Assembly: GCA_963834725.1 (NCBI GenBank) | Contig: CAWICN010000001.1 | Coordinates: 2,604,001-2,668,000, forward strand | From: PALSA-693 sp963834725 | Lineage (GTDB): Bacteria; Actinomycetota; Acidimicrobiia; Acidimicrobiales; Palsa-688 | Length of the DNA stretch: 64,000 nucleotides | Direction of reading: 5' to 3' | Part shown: positions 42,921 through 52,778 of the stretch, piece after piece | Numbering within the stretch: the stretch's first letter is position 1 | How the letters are laid out: each line of letters starts with the position of its first letter | Translations under genes and position numbers: made by a program | The notes under the pieces: model-generated | The model's database searches: none | What the model saw: the letters and a program-made list of their open reading frames with translations, nothing else | Told to the model about the DNA's origin: nothing

Positions 42921-43231
42921 CCTAAGGCTGAATGTGTAGTCCGGCTGGAAGTAAACACTCGACCACGGAGACCTTCCAAGTGGCGGGGTGGTGGCCATCC
43001 ACGACCTCCCGGCCCGGCGGCCTTGATCCTGGCCGAACGCAACGATCCCATCGCCGTCGCCACCCTCGCCGAGGCCGACAACGAGCGGGCCGCCCCGGTC
43101 GACCTGCTCCACCGCTACGGGCGGCACCGCCCCACCGGCACCATCACCATCCCCGAAGACTGCCGCACCGCCACCGTCCGCTATACCTCTCGCGCTCCAC
43201 CCACGGGCATTTCGCGAAGCGTTCGTTCTAG
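42921..43231 (+). pseudogene. ATP-dependent DNA ligase, C-terminal fragment (copy 2)
   Basis: Homologous to the fragment at 888-1230. SKHSTTETFQVAGWWPSTTS is followed by a frameshift at about 43020, then LILAERNDPIAVATLAEADN, then HRPTGTITIPEDCRTATVRY and TS-x-x-P-THG-like sequence in a further frame. At least two frame changes and a short insertion after CTGCACCTAAGGCTGAATG distinguish it from copy 1. The catalytic domain is absent. Confidence 0.55.
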
Positions 43232-43477
43232 CTGTTCAACCAGCCGGCAAGGCGTCGAGGTTCCGGCCGGGAACTGTTAGCCACACAGAGACAGTCCCGT
43301 AGCGGCGCGTCGGTCACGAGCGGGTCCGCTTCGGGGGACCGGTACCCCTGGTGTCCGCCCCCACCGCCCCACTACCCAAAAAGCTGACGCCGGATTCGTT
43401 GCCCGGTCGTCTTCGGCTGTGACGGGGGGACTCGATGGCGGCACTCCAATATCGGGCGATCTGGCGCGGCGACTGCT

Positions 43478-44196
43478 TTAGTCAGCCATCGCTGTTTCTG
43501 GTGTGGCGATCGGGCTCTCCCGCCTGAACCCCTTCCACGCGCAGTAGATGCCGAGAAATGCCTCCCACACGATTTCCGGCAGCGCCAGCAAGGTGGAAAG
43601 TGCCGAGCCGTTCTTGTACACACCGAACAGGGTCAGCACGAAGGAAAGGATGAGCAGGGGGCCACCGACGAGACCAAGCAGCGCCATGCGAGGCGGCACC
43701 AGTGCCGATCGGTACATCAGGTAGCCCAGCAGCAAGCCATTCCCGATTCCGGCCACGAGTCCGGGCCCCCACAGGAAGGCCCATTCATAGGTGTTCACCA
43801 GCGAACTGCCTGAAGCACCGATTGCGGTGGCGTTAACGCCGGTAGCTGAGGTCAGCGAGTGCGCCACGTCGACGACCGATATGATGCTCATGAGGCCGAT
43901 CGCGGTGAAGACCGACTCCAGATGCGTGCGGTGACGTATCCGAGCGAGACGGTTTCGCTCTGCCGCCTGACGAGCGGATAGATCACGACTGCGGTGGCGA
44001 TGTTCGTGACGATGAGACCGAACTCAAGGATGGCGCCCAGCTTCAGGCTGGTGTTGGAGGTCGCCCCAGGGATGAAGCGCATGTCGGTCCATTTCGCGCC
44101 AATGCCATGCACGAAGAGAAGCCGAGCGGGGATGCTGGTAATGAACGTGCCGATGAAGAACCAGCCGAAGATCCGCCCAGTCCGCTGAACATCCAT
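43478..44196 (-). pseudogene. DUF4386 membrane protein, one frameshift
   Basis: The first part reads MDVQRTGRIFGWFFIGTFIT, then FGLIVTNIATAVVIYPLVRR and GYVTARIW. Supplying one G at about 43921 (TGGAG to TGGGAG) joins it to ESVFTAIGLMSIISVVDVAH, then WGPGLVAGIGNGLLLGYLMY and a normal end (PETAMAD at 43478). About six or seven membrane helices, order and length (about 239 residues) match DUF4386. Function is unknown. The lesion may be a homopolymer error. Region 43232-43477 holds nothing recognisable. Confidence 0.75.
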
Positions 44197-44446
44197 TGTG
44201 AAGGTACCTTCCTTGTCTCAACCGCTCAAACACCTTCGACTCGGCGTTGCGACATGTCTGCCGATCGGGAGCACGGGCCCTCCGGCTGCAATGGAAGTCG
44301 CTCAAGAACCGAATTGGCTGTCGCATCCTCGGAGTTTATCCCGCTGCTCCGGCTTCCTTGAGCTTCGGCAGGGCGGATCGATCCTCGGTCGGAGGGGCTG
44401 GGGCTCGCAGGTTCTGTCGAGAAGAGCGGTGCTTCGACTCGAGAGG

Positions 44447-44740
44447 TTAGTCCTGATCGTCACCGACGTTGAGGTTGTAGAACGTCGGCGGGCCGTCGAC
44501 GAAGCTCATCAGTTTCTTCGAGAGTCGATCGGTCTCTGGTGGGGCCGAGTTCTCCATCGCCTGTTCATACGAGTCGAAGAAAATGATGTTGTAGTACCGA
44601 CCGCTGTTGTCTCGATCCTGGCAGAGGACTCTCCGGAGCGTCTTGCGCTTGCCCTCGGTGGCTTGTGCCCACTCGCCGACGACAGCCTGCATCTCGGCAG
44701 GTTTGAAGGTTCGGTACTCGGTGATCTGGATGAAGGCCAA
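44447..44740 (-). CDS. Hypothetical dimeric-barrel-like protein
   Basis: A 97-residue soluble protein (MAFIQITEYRTFKPAEMQAV) with beta-alpha-beta character: RRVLCQDRDNSGRYYNIIFF then DSYEQAMENSAPPETDRLSK. The pattern of a strand, a helix, an H/Y-rich strand and S/A-Y-E-x-A-M-x-N-S is like ABM-type or EthD-like ferredoxin folds. No reaction can be assigned. The start is TTG at 44740 behind AAAGGCGA. Confidence 0.6.
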   Translation of the reverse strand: MAFIQITEYRTFKPAEMQAVVGEWAQATEGKRKTLRRVLCQDRDNSGRYYNIIFFDSYEQAMENSAPPETDRLSKKLMSFVDGPPTFYNLNVGDDQD

Positions 44741-44986
44741 GAGTGTCGCCTTTCTGATCGCCAGATCGGGGTTGGCTGAGCTCGTGCTCGCTTAGGTACC
44801 GGCCTACATCGTCCCGTCATCCATGTCAACCGTCAGAGACCACGCTGCTGATCTGTTCCGGGCGGGAGCCGCCGAGGCCGCCCTGGCCAGCCGGAGCCGC
44901 CCGGGTCGCGATCCGCGCCGACAGCTCTACACCGACGCAGTCCGCTGGACATCAGCAGTCTCCGGGCGAGTGCGTACTAGGCATCG

Positions 44987-45480
44987 TCACCACGGAGCGC
45001 GCCTCTCGGAGACGGGCTCTGGTGTCGAGCCCCTCACGCTGCGCGGTTCGAAGATGATCGGGCGTCTCCGTCGACCGCTGTCTGGCATACCCGTCGAGCC
45101 GTGGGTCGACTGCGGTCCAGCGCTGCCACAGCCGATCACGTTCCTGCCCCAGGGCCGGTCGGGCGCGCACCGGGCGCGGCTGCTTATCGGTCAGACGTAT
45201 AACGGCGTCTGGGTTGGCTTCGAGATTGAGCCACCACGACGGATGACCCTCGTCCCAGCCGTTCATGGCGGTCGATAGGAGGTTGGGGCCATCTTCGAGG
45301 TAGCCGATGATGACGCTGCGCTCTTGGCCGGACTTGCGCCCGATGGTCGTGAGACGGAGGGCACCCCAGCCGCGCTTGTTCGACGTCGTACACAGAAAGC
45401 GACCACCACCGAGTCGGTAGAGCGCCCGATGAGCGCGCCAGGCCCTGTGAACGAACCACGGCGGCGGGCAGTCAGCGGCG
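44987..45480 (-). pseudogene. DUF385 deazaflavin-type oxidoreductase, frameshifted near the end
   Basis: The frame reads PPPWFVHRAWRAHRALYRLG, then GALRLTTIGRKSGQERSVII (family signature), then GWDEGHPSWWLNLEANPDAV and RRSTET-like sequence. At about 45070 one extra C shifts it; without it the end is PIIIFEPRSVRG and stops at 44987, the expected C-terminus. The start overlaps the stop of the RibD-like gene and no standard start codon is clear, so the pair was probably coupled. Family paralogue of 29683-30099. Confidence 0.7.
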
Positions 45481-46062
45481 CACCGGGTAACGGAGGTGGA
45501 GGACCCGGGTGCCTTGGACCACGATGGGATCCTCGAGGATGACGTGGCCGCCGACGAGCTCGCCGAAGTAGCGGATCCCGACACCGAACAGGACGGGAAC
45601 CTGGCTGATACACAGCTCATCGACGAGGCCGAGGTTCAGCGCTTGCTGGATGATGTGGGCACTGGCGATCGTGACGAACTTGTCTCCGGCGATCTCTGTC
45701 GCCGTCGCAATCGCCTCCTCGACACTGCCGGTGAAAGCCGTCCGCGGGAACCTTTCGGCGGCGTCTTCCGGCGGCGGACGGTGGGTCACGACGACCACTG
45801 GCGCGCCAGCAGGGTGGTTGTCGCCCCAGCCGCCAGTCTGGTCGAACAGCCGACGGCCGGCGATCACCGCGCCGCAGCCCAACGTGAGTTCCTGCAGCAT
45901 CGGAGCGCTGGCGGCATCAACCGAGAAACTCATGGTCTTTTGCGCGCTCGGCACCACGACGTCGCCGCCCCAGTACCAGTCGAACAACTCCGCCGGGTTG
46001 TCGTCGAGCTGCGCGACGAACCCGTCCAGCGACATGCACATGTGAGTCATCACTTTGGCCAT
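45472..46062 (-). CDS. RibD C-terminal/DHFR-like reductase domain protein
   Basis: A 196-residue protein (MAKVMTHMCMSLDGFVAQLD) of the dihydrofolate-reductase-like fold. CGAVIAGRRLFDQTGGWGDN, VVVVTHRPPPEDAAERFPRT, FVTIASAHIIQQALNLGLVD and LCISQVPVLFGVGIRYFGEL follow the YyaP/RibD_C pattern, including a G-A-x-I-x-G-R-x-x-F core. Probable NADPH-dependent reductase, substrate unknown. ATG 46062 follows AGAGG. The 3' end overlaps the DUF385 gene. Paralogue of 27801-28376. Confidence 0.88.
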   Translation of the reverse strand: MAKVMTHMCMSLDGFVAQLDDNPAELFDWYWGGDVVVPSAQKTMSFSVDAASAPMLQELTLGCGAVIAGRRLFDQTGGWGDNHPAGAPVVVVTHRPPPEDAAERFPRTAFTGSVEEAIATATEIAGDKFVTIASAHIIQQALNLGLVDELCISQVPVLFGVGIRYFGELVGGHVILEDPIVVQGTRVLHLRYPVRR

Positions 46063-46384
46063 GCCTCTAGAGGACTGTACTGGCGACTCCGACTCATCGG
46101 TCGCGAAAGGACATCTCCGAAGTGCCACTCCGCTGGAGGACACCGCTGCGGTTAAAAACGCGAGAAGGCCGTCGCTCACCACATCTGTTATCCCCGAATA
46201 TCGATCCCTAGCCGGCGATTCCGGGCACCTGGCGGTTCCACCTGGCAGCATCTTTGGGACACTTCGGGGCGATATGGGCGGGACAAACGGGGCAAATGGG
46301 TCGGGGATCCTCCGCAGTAGGGCACATCGCGGTCGTCATCCTGGCGGCCATGGCTGAGAACGACGGAACCTGGCTCATGCTCGT

Positions 46385-47544
46385 GACGTCTCCTACGCGA
46401 TGCACGTGCGCAGACACTGCCGCCTCAGCGCAGCACTGGTGCTCGACATGGGGACCGGCCTGCTGCGCGGTGTTGCGGTGGCCCCCACCGATGACGAAGC
46501 GCTCAACCAGGCGTTGGCCACCGCAGTGAATCAGCCGGCGGCCCCACTGCCCCCCGGTCCGCCCCCGACGGTGCTGAGCGGGCCCGAACGCGGTGAGGCG
46601 GTTGCCGAGGCGCTGAGGCAGGCGACGGACGAACCGGCGCCGCCCACCGTTGCCGAGGGTTGACACCCCAGCGGAGGCCGAGGACATCTTCGACTCGTTC
46701 ATCGGGCACATGGCCGGCCGCGCCCAGCCTCACGAGCTCCCCGCTCCTGAAGACCGGGAGCTCCTTTACGCCCAAGCCTTGGCCTTCTACCGGGCACAGC
46801 CATGGTCCCGCTGGCACGACGGGATCGACCTGAACGGCGAAATCATCGTCGACGGTTCGATCGCTCGCCATGACGGGGTGGTTATGGGGAACGCCGGGGT
46901 TCAGCACGGCCTGGTGCTCTACCCCCAGTGACAGAGCTTCAGACGGACTCCACGATTGGAAGCCGGGCCAGCCCGTTCCCACGTCCACCGGCACCGCTCT
47001 GTACCCTCGAGCCGCCGGAGCCGCCGCCGGAGTTGGTCGCCAAGGCGCTCCGTTATGGCTGGCCGTCCGGCGCCGAGCTGATCCCTCTATTCTTGCGCCT
47101 CGGACCGGACGACGACGGAGGCGACCTGGGCCGGCTCGACGTGCAACGCTTGACCGTCGCGCTCACCGCGGTCACGTCCCATGACGCGCGCGGACCGGTC
47201 CCGGCCAGTCCCACGACCGAGCCCACAAGCGGACGGTCACCCTCTCCCAGGGAAAGCGCGGGAGCTTCTCAAGCCGCCAGCGGCGCCTCGCCGAAGAAGC
47301 CGTCTCGGCCGGCTTCCGGGTCCACAAGGCCGGCTTTGACCTGGTGCCCGGTGGCACATCGGTCGTCGTCGGGCACCTGCCATGGACCGCGCTCGGCGGC
47401 CTTCGCACTGCGGCGCGCCTACACAGACCGTTCACGGCCCGAGCTCCCCGAGCATCCGGACGCGAGGTCCCGATGCTTGCCGTGCTGCCCAAACGTTGCC
47501 AAGGCGAAGAAATAGCCCCGAAGACCGCCCAACTCGATCCCTAA
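46385..47544 (+). pseudogene. DUF6930-like protein with several frameshifts
   Basis: The pieces, in order and in changing frames, are HCRLSAALVLDMGTGLLRGV; DTPAEAEDIFDSFIGHMAGR with ALAFYRAQPWSRWHDGIDLN and VVMGNAGVQHGLVLYP; SDRASDGLHDWKPGQPVP; LCTLEPPEPPPELVAKALRY; and AGFDLVPGGTSVVVGHLPWT, ending LPKRCQGEEIAPKTAQLDP. Removing one G at about 46660 and one C at about 46925 joins consecutive pieces. At least four indels are needed for a protein of about 380 residues. The V-M-G-x-A-G-x-x-x-G-L-x-L-Y/F-P core recalls DUF6930, from memory. Function is unknown. Confidence 0.5.
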
Positions 47545-48208
47545 CGAATCGCCGGCTATGCCAACGGCTGGTGGGTCGGGATATAAATCACGCACCCACA
47601 CTCCCGCCCGTCCATGACGTGCCGGCACACCACGTACGGTGCCCAAGGGCCGGATACCGTCAGTTACAACCCAGCCATCCGATCAACACCACGCCTGGCT
47701 TGAGACGGTGGCCTGCGAGGCAGTGACTGGGACGAGTTTCGGCCCAGACAGTTGGTTATGCCCCTCTGCTGGATTGGCACCAGCCGAGTGTGGGGATTGC
47801 CGGCTGGCTGTGACATCGAGGAAAGGTTACTTCCGGAAAAATCATCGTTGCGAACAGGCGTTGGTGGACGGACTGAGGAGAGGTGCCTCACAACGGGCGC
47901 AACCTCCGCCCAAATCCTTCGTAGCCGCCGGGAACTACGTGAATACCCCCGATATCGTGGCTAGCTGACCAAAAATCTGAAGGGGCGCTTCACATCGCGT
48001 ACGGACAAGAGCAGCCGGTACTTTCTCCGCCAACGGCCTGGCGGCGACCTGCTCCCGGATGTCCTCAGATGATCAAAGGTTATCGTTTGAGGTCAGGGAC
48101 TGTTCCTGGATCGTCCCCGACAATACCTAGCTTAGCTAGCAGCGAAAGCGTCTGGCATACCGGCAAGGCATCAACCGGGCACACTCGCAGGAGAGGGACA
48201 ACCAAGCG
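47545..48208. other. No gene recognised
   Basis: 660 bases before the anchored secreted protein gene. No coding frame with plausible composition was found. A CTAGCTTAGCTAG sequence lies near 48128-48140, about 70 bases before the next start. It could be a promoter-proximal site, but its spacing differs from the hsp20-type sites. Confidence 0.4.
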
Positions 48209-48808
48209 ATGACCAGTTTCCAGAAGGTGATCTCAGCCTTCTTGGCCGCAATCGTCGTGGCGGGATTGATCGTGGGAGCGGTAGTCGTTACCCGGCAGCA
48301 CATCACCGCTCGAGTGCAAGCAGCCGCCAACAATTCAACGACTACTGTACCGACCAGTACGACATCCCCACCACCGGCCAGCAGCACAACCACCCCACCC
48401 ACGACTGCATCGCCCCCAGTGATTGTGAAGACCCCGCCACCCGTGATCGTCCAGACGCCACCTCCGGTGGTACTGCCCACACCGGTTCCGGCACAAACTC
48501 AGAGCGATCCGTGGGCCGTCGTCTCCGAGTACTACGGCGATGTCTCCTCCAAGGACTATCCCGACGCCTGGGCCTTGTTGGGGCCAGGCATGCAGATCCG
48601 GGGTTACAGCGCATGGGTCGCTGGTTATACCAACACCGGAGGCCGGGACGTGACCGAGATCAGCGAGAGCGGCGATCAGGTCTGGTACTACCTTGAGTCG
48701 TTCAACCCGGACAGCAGTGTGCAGTGGTACCGGGCGTCCGCCACCATCAACAACGGCAAGATGCAGGGCGCAGATGTCGTCCAGTTGGCAGGCAATCCGA
48801 ACGCCTGA
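48209..48808 (+). CDS. Membrane-anchored extracytoplasmic protein with Thr/Pro linker
   Basis: A 199-residue protein. An N-terminal membrane anchor (VISAFLAAIVVAGLIVGAVV, about 7-27) is followed by a Thr/Pro/Ser-rich linker (about 40-98) containing repeats of a VIV-TPPPV type. A C-terminal domain (about 100-195) begins DPWAVVSEYYGDVSSKDYPD and has a compact alpha/beta look, with W, Y and G spacing like NTF2/SnoaL-type lipoprotein domains. It would lie outside the membrane in the wall. It is the first of four neighbouring plus-strand genes for envelope-type proteins. No enzymatic motif is visible. Confidence 0.75.
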   Translation: MTSFQKVISAFLAAIVVAGLIVGAVVVTRQHITARVQAAANNSTTTVPTSTTSPPPASSTTTPPTTASPPVIVKTPPPVIVQTPPPVVLPTPVPAQTQSDPWAVVSEYYGDVSSKDYPDAWALLGPGMQIRGYSAWVAGYTNTGGRDVTEISESGDQVWYYLESFNPDSSVQWYRASATINNGKMQGADVVQLAGNPNA

Positions 48809-48847
48809 TGGTGAGGACGCCAATCGCTTTCGATCATCGACGCCGCG

Positions 48848-49495
48848 GTGCCCCCCACCGCACCCACTGTTCTAAGATTTAGAGTGGCCGGTTTGCCATG
48901 GCTGGGAAGCCACGGCGATCCACACAAGAAGGGGCAAACGGGTCAGAACTACTATCAGATGCTGGGTGTCCCGGCATCCGCAAGCAGCGAGGAGATACGG
49001 CGCGCCTACCTGGCGTTGTCCCAGGTGCTTCACCCTGACCGGCACGCTGGCGCACCTCCTGAGGTCATTCAGGCCACTACCTCGCATATGGCCGCCCTGA
49101 ACGAGGCATACGAGTGCCTGTCGGATCCGGCGAAGAGGGAGACATATGACCGGTCGCTCCTTCAAGAGGAGTCTGAGCAGTATCAAGCCCTGCGTCCGCC
49201 CGGCCCCAATGAATGTGAACTGTGTGGCACAAGCCCGGCCCAGATCACTGTGGTGCGCCACCAAACCGGACTCTTGTTCTACAGCCATATATGGCGACTA
49301 CGAGGGGTCTATTGCCGTTCCTGTGGTACGGCCCTTCTACGTTACGCAACTAACAGGACCCTCATTACCGGCTGGTGGGGAATCATCAGTTTCTTTACCA
49401 ATCTCTTCTACATCGCCGGAAATGTCGTGGGTTTGGTGCGACTGGCATCACTCGGGCTTTCGCGAAGGAGAGATCCCGCCGTATATGCTCCGTAG
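48848..49495 (+). CDS. J-domain protein with C4 zinc module and membrane segment
   Basis: Up to 215 residues. A J domain (about 34-98) includes YYQMLGVPASASSEEIRRAY and the Hsp70-stimulating HPD in LHPDRHAG, so it should recruit a DnaK. Two CxxC pairs (CELCGTSP, YCRSCGT) form a zinc module, followed by a hydrophobic helix (WWGIISFFTNLFYIAGNVVG). This is not classical DnaJ (no G/F region). The true start is unsure; GTG 48884 is an alternative. It lies 39 bases after the anchored-protein gene, probably in one transcript. Confidence 0.8.
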   Translation: MPPTAPTVLRFRVAGLPWLGSHGDPHKKGQTGQNYYQMLGVPASASSEEIRRAYLALSQVLHPDRHAGAPPEVIQATTSHMAALNEAYECLSDPAKRETYDRSLLQEESEQYQALRPPGPNECELCGTSPAQITVVRHQTGLLFYSHIWRLRGVYCRSCGTALLRYATNRTLITGWWGIISFFTNLFYIAGNVVGLVRLASLGLSRRRDPAVYAP

Positions 49496-49522
49496 CGGGC
49501 GCCGGTACCGCCCGGGAGACCG

Positions 49523-50138
49523 TTGCTCGCACGGGCAGGTGTGTGGTTCGGTGCTGCGGTCGTCACCGTGGTTGTCGTCATCGCGGCGGCCCGGGTCACG
49601 GCCCACAACGGGACTGTCGGAGGGACGACTAGCGCAGGCGCCAGCGGATCCGCCCCCCACGATCGCCGCGCCTGCTCCGACGTTGCCGCCGGACACGACA
49701 ACCCCCGCGCCACCCCCCACTGCGTATGTACCACCTTCGACCGATCCTCCGGCCACGACGCCTCCGGTCGATTACGGCCGGCAGTACCTTAACATCGTGC
49801 ACCCCATCGACAACAACCAGACCAACTGGCTCGCCGCCCTCCAATCTGGGCAGATCGACAACGCCGGATTGAAGATCAACATGGACTCATATCAGACGGC
49901 AATCAGTGGGCTCGAGGCCGAGAAGTGGCCGGTCAGTGTCATATCGGACATGGAGGCCGAGATCAGCGCCTTCCAGGTTTGGGCCAACGACTTGGGCGTC
50001 ATCTTCTCGGATGTCCAGCTAGGTAATCCGCTGCCGGATCAGGCCACCATCCAGCAGTACGGTGCCGACTTCCAGGTCGTCCATGCTGCCGCCATCAAGG
50101 TTCGTGGCGACCTGGGCGTTTCAGCGACCGCGAGCTAA
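49523..50138 (+). pseudogene. Membrane-anchored extracytoplasmic protein, one frameshift
   Basis: The first frame gives MLARAGVWFGAAVVTVVVVI, an anchor, then a Ser/Gly-rich linker. At the CCCCCC run near 49650 the frame changes to TIAAPAPTLPPDTTTPAPPP, a Thr/Pro linker. A folded domain follows (DYGRQYLNIVHPIDNNQTNW to RGDLGVSATAS) rich in Asn, Asp and aliphatics. The layout parallels the protein at 48209 (anchor, linker, domain), but the domains are not obviously homologous. One C indel is enough to restore about 205 residues. Confidence 0.65.
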
Positions 50139-50163
50139 AGCCTCCAGCAGTCCAGGACCGACC

Positions 50164-51108
50164 ATGCCATCATCAAGGCGAGTCCGCCGCAACCGCACCA
50201 TTGCATGCGCTGCCATCGTCCTCGTCATGGGGCTTGCCGTTGTGCTGGGTCGTGACCTCACCACGGGTCGCAGCGGCGTGGCCGTCGCCCACACAGGGGT
50301 CACATCACCAATGTCTACCTCGATCCGTCCAGCCTCGACCACCGTTCCTGCCCCGGTGCGCGTCACGACCCCAAGATCCGCGGCGCCTGCCGCGGCCCAT
50401 AACGCGCCACCGAGCGCCGCCGTCGTCTCCAAGCCGACAGCAGCACGCAAACCACTAGCAGGCAAGGTCATCGCCATAGACCCTGGCCATAACGGCGGGA
50501 ATGCCGCTGCTCCCAACATCATCAACCAGATCATCTGGAACGGACGAGAGAACGAGACCTGCGACACCACCGGAACTGAAACGGACTCCGGTTACACAGA
50601 GGCGCAGTTCAACTTCAAAGTCGCTCTCTACCTCACCAGCGACCTGGAAGCAGAAGGTGCCACCGTGATCTTGACCCGTGCCTCCAACAAGGGCGTCGGC
50701 CCATGTGTCACCGAGCGAGCGGCCATAGGTAACAACGCCCACGCCGACGCGGCCATCAGCATCCACGCTGACGGTGCTCCATCAACCGGGAGAGGGTTCG
50801 CGATCCTCGAACCGGTCGCCGACGGTCCAAATGACGACATTATCGCTGCATCCCAGGCTCTGGGCCTCGACATCCGATCCACTCTTCTGGCCGGCACGGG
50901 CGAGCCAGTCAGCAGTTACGACGGGATCAACGGCATCCAACCCCGCAATGACCTGGCGGGACTCAACCTCTCAATTGTGCCCAAGATCCTGATTGAGTGC
51001 GCCAATATGCGAAACCCCACGGACGCCGCCCTACTCATCACACCACAATGGCAACAAGCCGCGGCCAGAGCACTCGCCGCCGGACTTACCGCCTTCCTCA
51101 CCAAGTAG
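50164..51108 (+). CDS. N-acetylmuramoyl-L-alanine amidase (Amidase_3)
   Basis: A 314-residue peptidoglycan hydrolase that cuts the amide bond between MurNAc and L-Ala. An N-terminal anchor/signal (ACAAIVLVMGLAVVLG, about 15-30) and an Ala/Pro/Thr-rich linker lead to the zinc amidase domain (about 100-312). VIAIDPGHNGGN holds the first His, the following NFKVALYLTSDLEAEGATVI holds the helix, ADAAISIHADG the second His, and KILIECANMRNPTDA the catalytic Glu. The domain is complete. It ends the run of plus-strand envelope genes. Confidence 0.9.
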   Translation: MPSSRRVRRNRTIACAAIVLVMGLAVVLGRDLTTGRSGVAVAHTGVTSPMSTSIRPASTTVPAPVRVTTPRSAAPAAAHNAPPSAAVVSKPTAARKPLAGKVIAIDPGHNGGNAAAPNIINQIIWNGRENETCDTTGTETDSGYTEAQFNFKVALYLTSDLEAEGATVILTRASNKGVGPCVTERAAIGNNAHADAAISIHADGAPSTGRGFAILEPVADGPNDDIIAASQALGLDIRSTLLAGTGEPVSSYDGINGIQPRNDLAGLNLSIVPKILIECANMRNPTDAALLITPQWQQAAARALAAGLTAFLTK

Positions 51109-51322
51109 ACGCACAGCGACGAATGCCCAGTATCCGCCGCCGGGCTACACGGGGAGCCGTCGACATCGCCACCCAACTGGCCGGCGGTCTCGTTGGCGAT
51201 GGGCTGAGTGCTGAGGGTCGATGGGAGCCTGCGCGCCCACATGTGAAGGCGAGCGCGACTGCTAAACCGGCGTTTTAGGCCACGGAGACCGCCCCGGGAT
51301 TCGGGGACAGGCGTCGGTGTCG

Positions 51323-52732
51323 TTATGCGGTTGCCAGGGCGACTAGTTGTTCCCGGGTGGGACCCGAAGGTGGCGGAATCGCCGACTCTTTTGCGGCGTG
51401 TAGCCGATCCATCATGCCCGGCCGGCTGAGGACCTGATTTGGGAGGGCGAGGCACGACAGCATGTCGAGGAAGCCACGGGCGGCGTCGGCATCTAGCTGA
51501 GCCGCGAACTGAATGCTGAGCCACGGATCGACCTCCAGCGGCGCCGCTCGACTTCCTTCTATGACCGCCCGCAACCGGGCGGCACGACGGTGATCGCGGT
51601 CTACCTGGTCGCGGTAGAAGGGGGTTAGGGTCTCATCGGTGACCTCGTCGAAGAGCTCGATGAGCCCGAGCGGACCGTCGGGTTCCGCCCGCAGGGCGTC
51701 TCGGAAGGCGACCGCGTGGGCGAGGCCGAGGGAGATCCCCCTCCCGGCGGTGGGGTTGGTGCACGCCCAGGAGTCGCCGACGGGGATGATGCCCGTAACC
51801 ACCGGGCGGTTATCGACCACGATCCTCCGGTATCGATCCAGTACTCCCGCCATTGGTATCACGTCTGACAATGGCTCTCCGTCGACGAGGTCGCCGGCGG
51901 TGGGCACGGCCCGCGCCACCCTCTCCCACGCGTGGTTGTTCCTCAGGGTCTTGAACGGTTTATCGCCGGCGACTGCGACGATTCCGATGGTCCAGGTGTC
52001 ATTGTCTGCCGGCAGAGTCAGGACGCGCAGACTTCCGGTGTCCATCGCCAGTGGTCCTCGTGGTTCGTAGTGAACTCCACGGCGGGGGCCGAAATGGCGG
52101 GTGTAGTAGGCGAATCCGGCGTCCGACGATTCTTCGTCGGGTGCCTGTCCGCCCAGGTCGGTAACCCATCCCGTCAGCTTCGAGCGCCGGCCGGTTGCGT
52201 CGATGACCAATGCGGCGGGTATCTCGGCTCCTGCGGAGGTCCGGACTCCGGTGACGTGGGGCACCCCGGCGAGCAGCGGCGGACCGGTCAGCGGACCCTC
52301 TACGCCGACCCCCCGGATCACCTTCACGCCGGGAGTGTCCTGCGCCGCCTCCCCGAACGCCCGCTCGAGGATCGGCCGGCGCGCGGTCAGCGTCTCGAAC
52401 CGGCCGTCGTCGGGCTTCATGGGGCTGCCCGGCAGGCGCTTCAGAAGGGAGGGCAGGATGTTGATCCGCCGGCCCCCCAGCTTCTCGAGCCGCTCGCTCA
52501 CGGCTGGAAGGTTGGCATCGAGGAGTTGGCGGAACAGAGCTTGCAGGTAATGGGCTTGGCGGAACTGCGCCACCCCTACCCTCTGCCAAGCGTTGCAAGC
52601 CTCCTCGATGGTGTCAGGCGGTCCCTGCTCGTCCTTCTCCAAAACGGTGACCTCCCGGCCGTCCGGCGCCAAGAGCATCGCGGCCGCCAATCCAATCGGG
52701 CCGCCCCCGATCACTATCACCCGGTCGGTCAT
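51323..52732 (-). CDS. FAD-dependent monooxygenase/halogenase-like oxidoreductase
   Basis: A 469-residue flavoprotein. The N-terminal Rossmann GxGxxG is VIVIGGGPIGLAAAMLL (about 5-21). The late FAD motif with conserved Asp is PVGDSWACTNPTAGRGISLG. No DG motif of aromatic hydroxylases stands out, and the tryptophan-halogenase W-x-W-x-I-P is absent. It resembles actinobacterial flavin monooxygenases of unknown substrate. The ATG at 52732 follows GGAG. A SnoaL-like gene lies just upstream on the same strand, a common pairing in polyketide-type tailoring. Confidence 0.85.
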   Translation of the reverse strand: MTDRVIVIGGGPIGLAAAMLLAPDGREVTVLEKDEQGPPDTIEEACNAWQRVGVAQFRQAHYLQALFRQLLDANLPAVSERLEKLGGRRINILPSLLKRLPGSPMKPDDGRFETLTARRPILERAFGEAAQDTPGVKVIRGVGVEGPLTGPPLLAGVPHVTGVRTSAGAEIPAALVIDATGRRSKLTGWVTDLGGQAPDEESSDAGFAYYTRHFGPRRGVHYEPRGPLAMDTGSLRVLTLPADNDTWTIGIVAVAGDKPFKTLRNNHAWERVARAVPTAGDLVDGEPLSDVIPMAGVLDRYRRIVVDNRPVVTGIIPVGDSWACTNPTAGRGISLGLAHAVAFRDALRAEPDGPLGLIELFDEVTDETLTPFYRDQVDRDHRRAARLRAVIEGSRAAPLEVDPWLSIQFAAQLDADAARGFLDMLSCLALPNQVLSRPGMMDRLHAAKESAIPPPSGPTREQLVALATA

Positions 52733-52778
52733 GCGCCAACTCCTGTCTCTTTCCCTGATGCTGAAGTGTCGATCAGCG

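Noticed and set aside
48128..48140. CTAGCTTAGCTAG as a further regulator site
   Set aside because: Spacing is 9 instead of 14 and no linked winged-helix gene is near; mentioned only in the gap entry.
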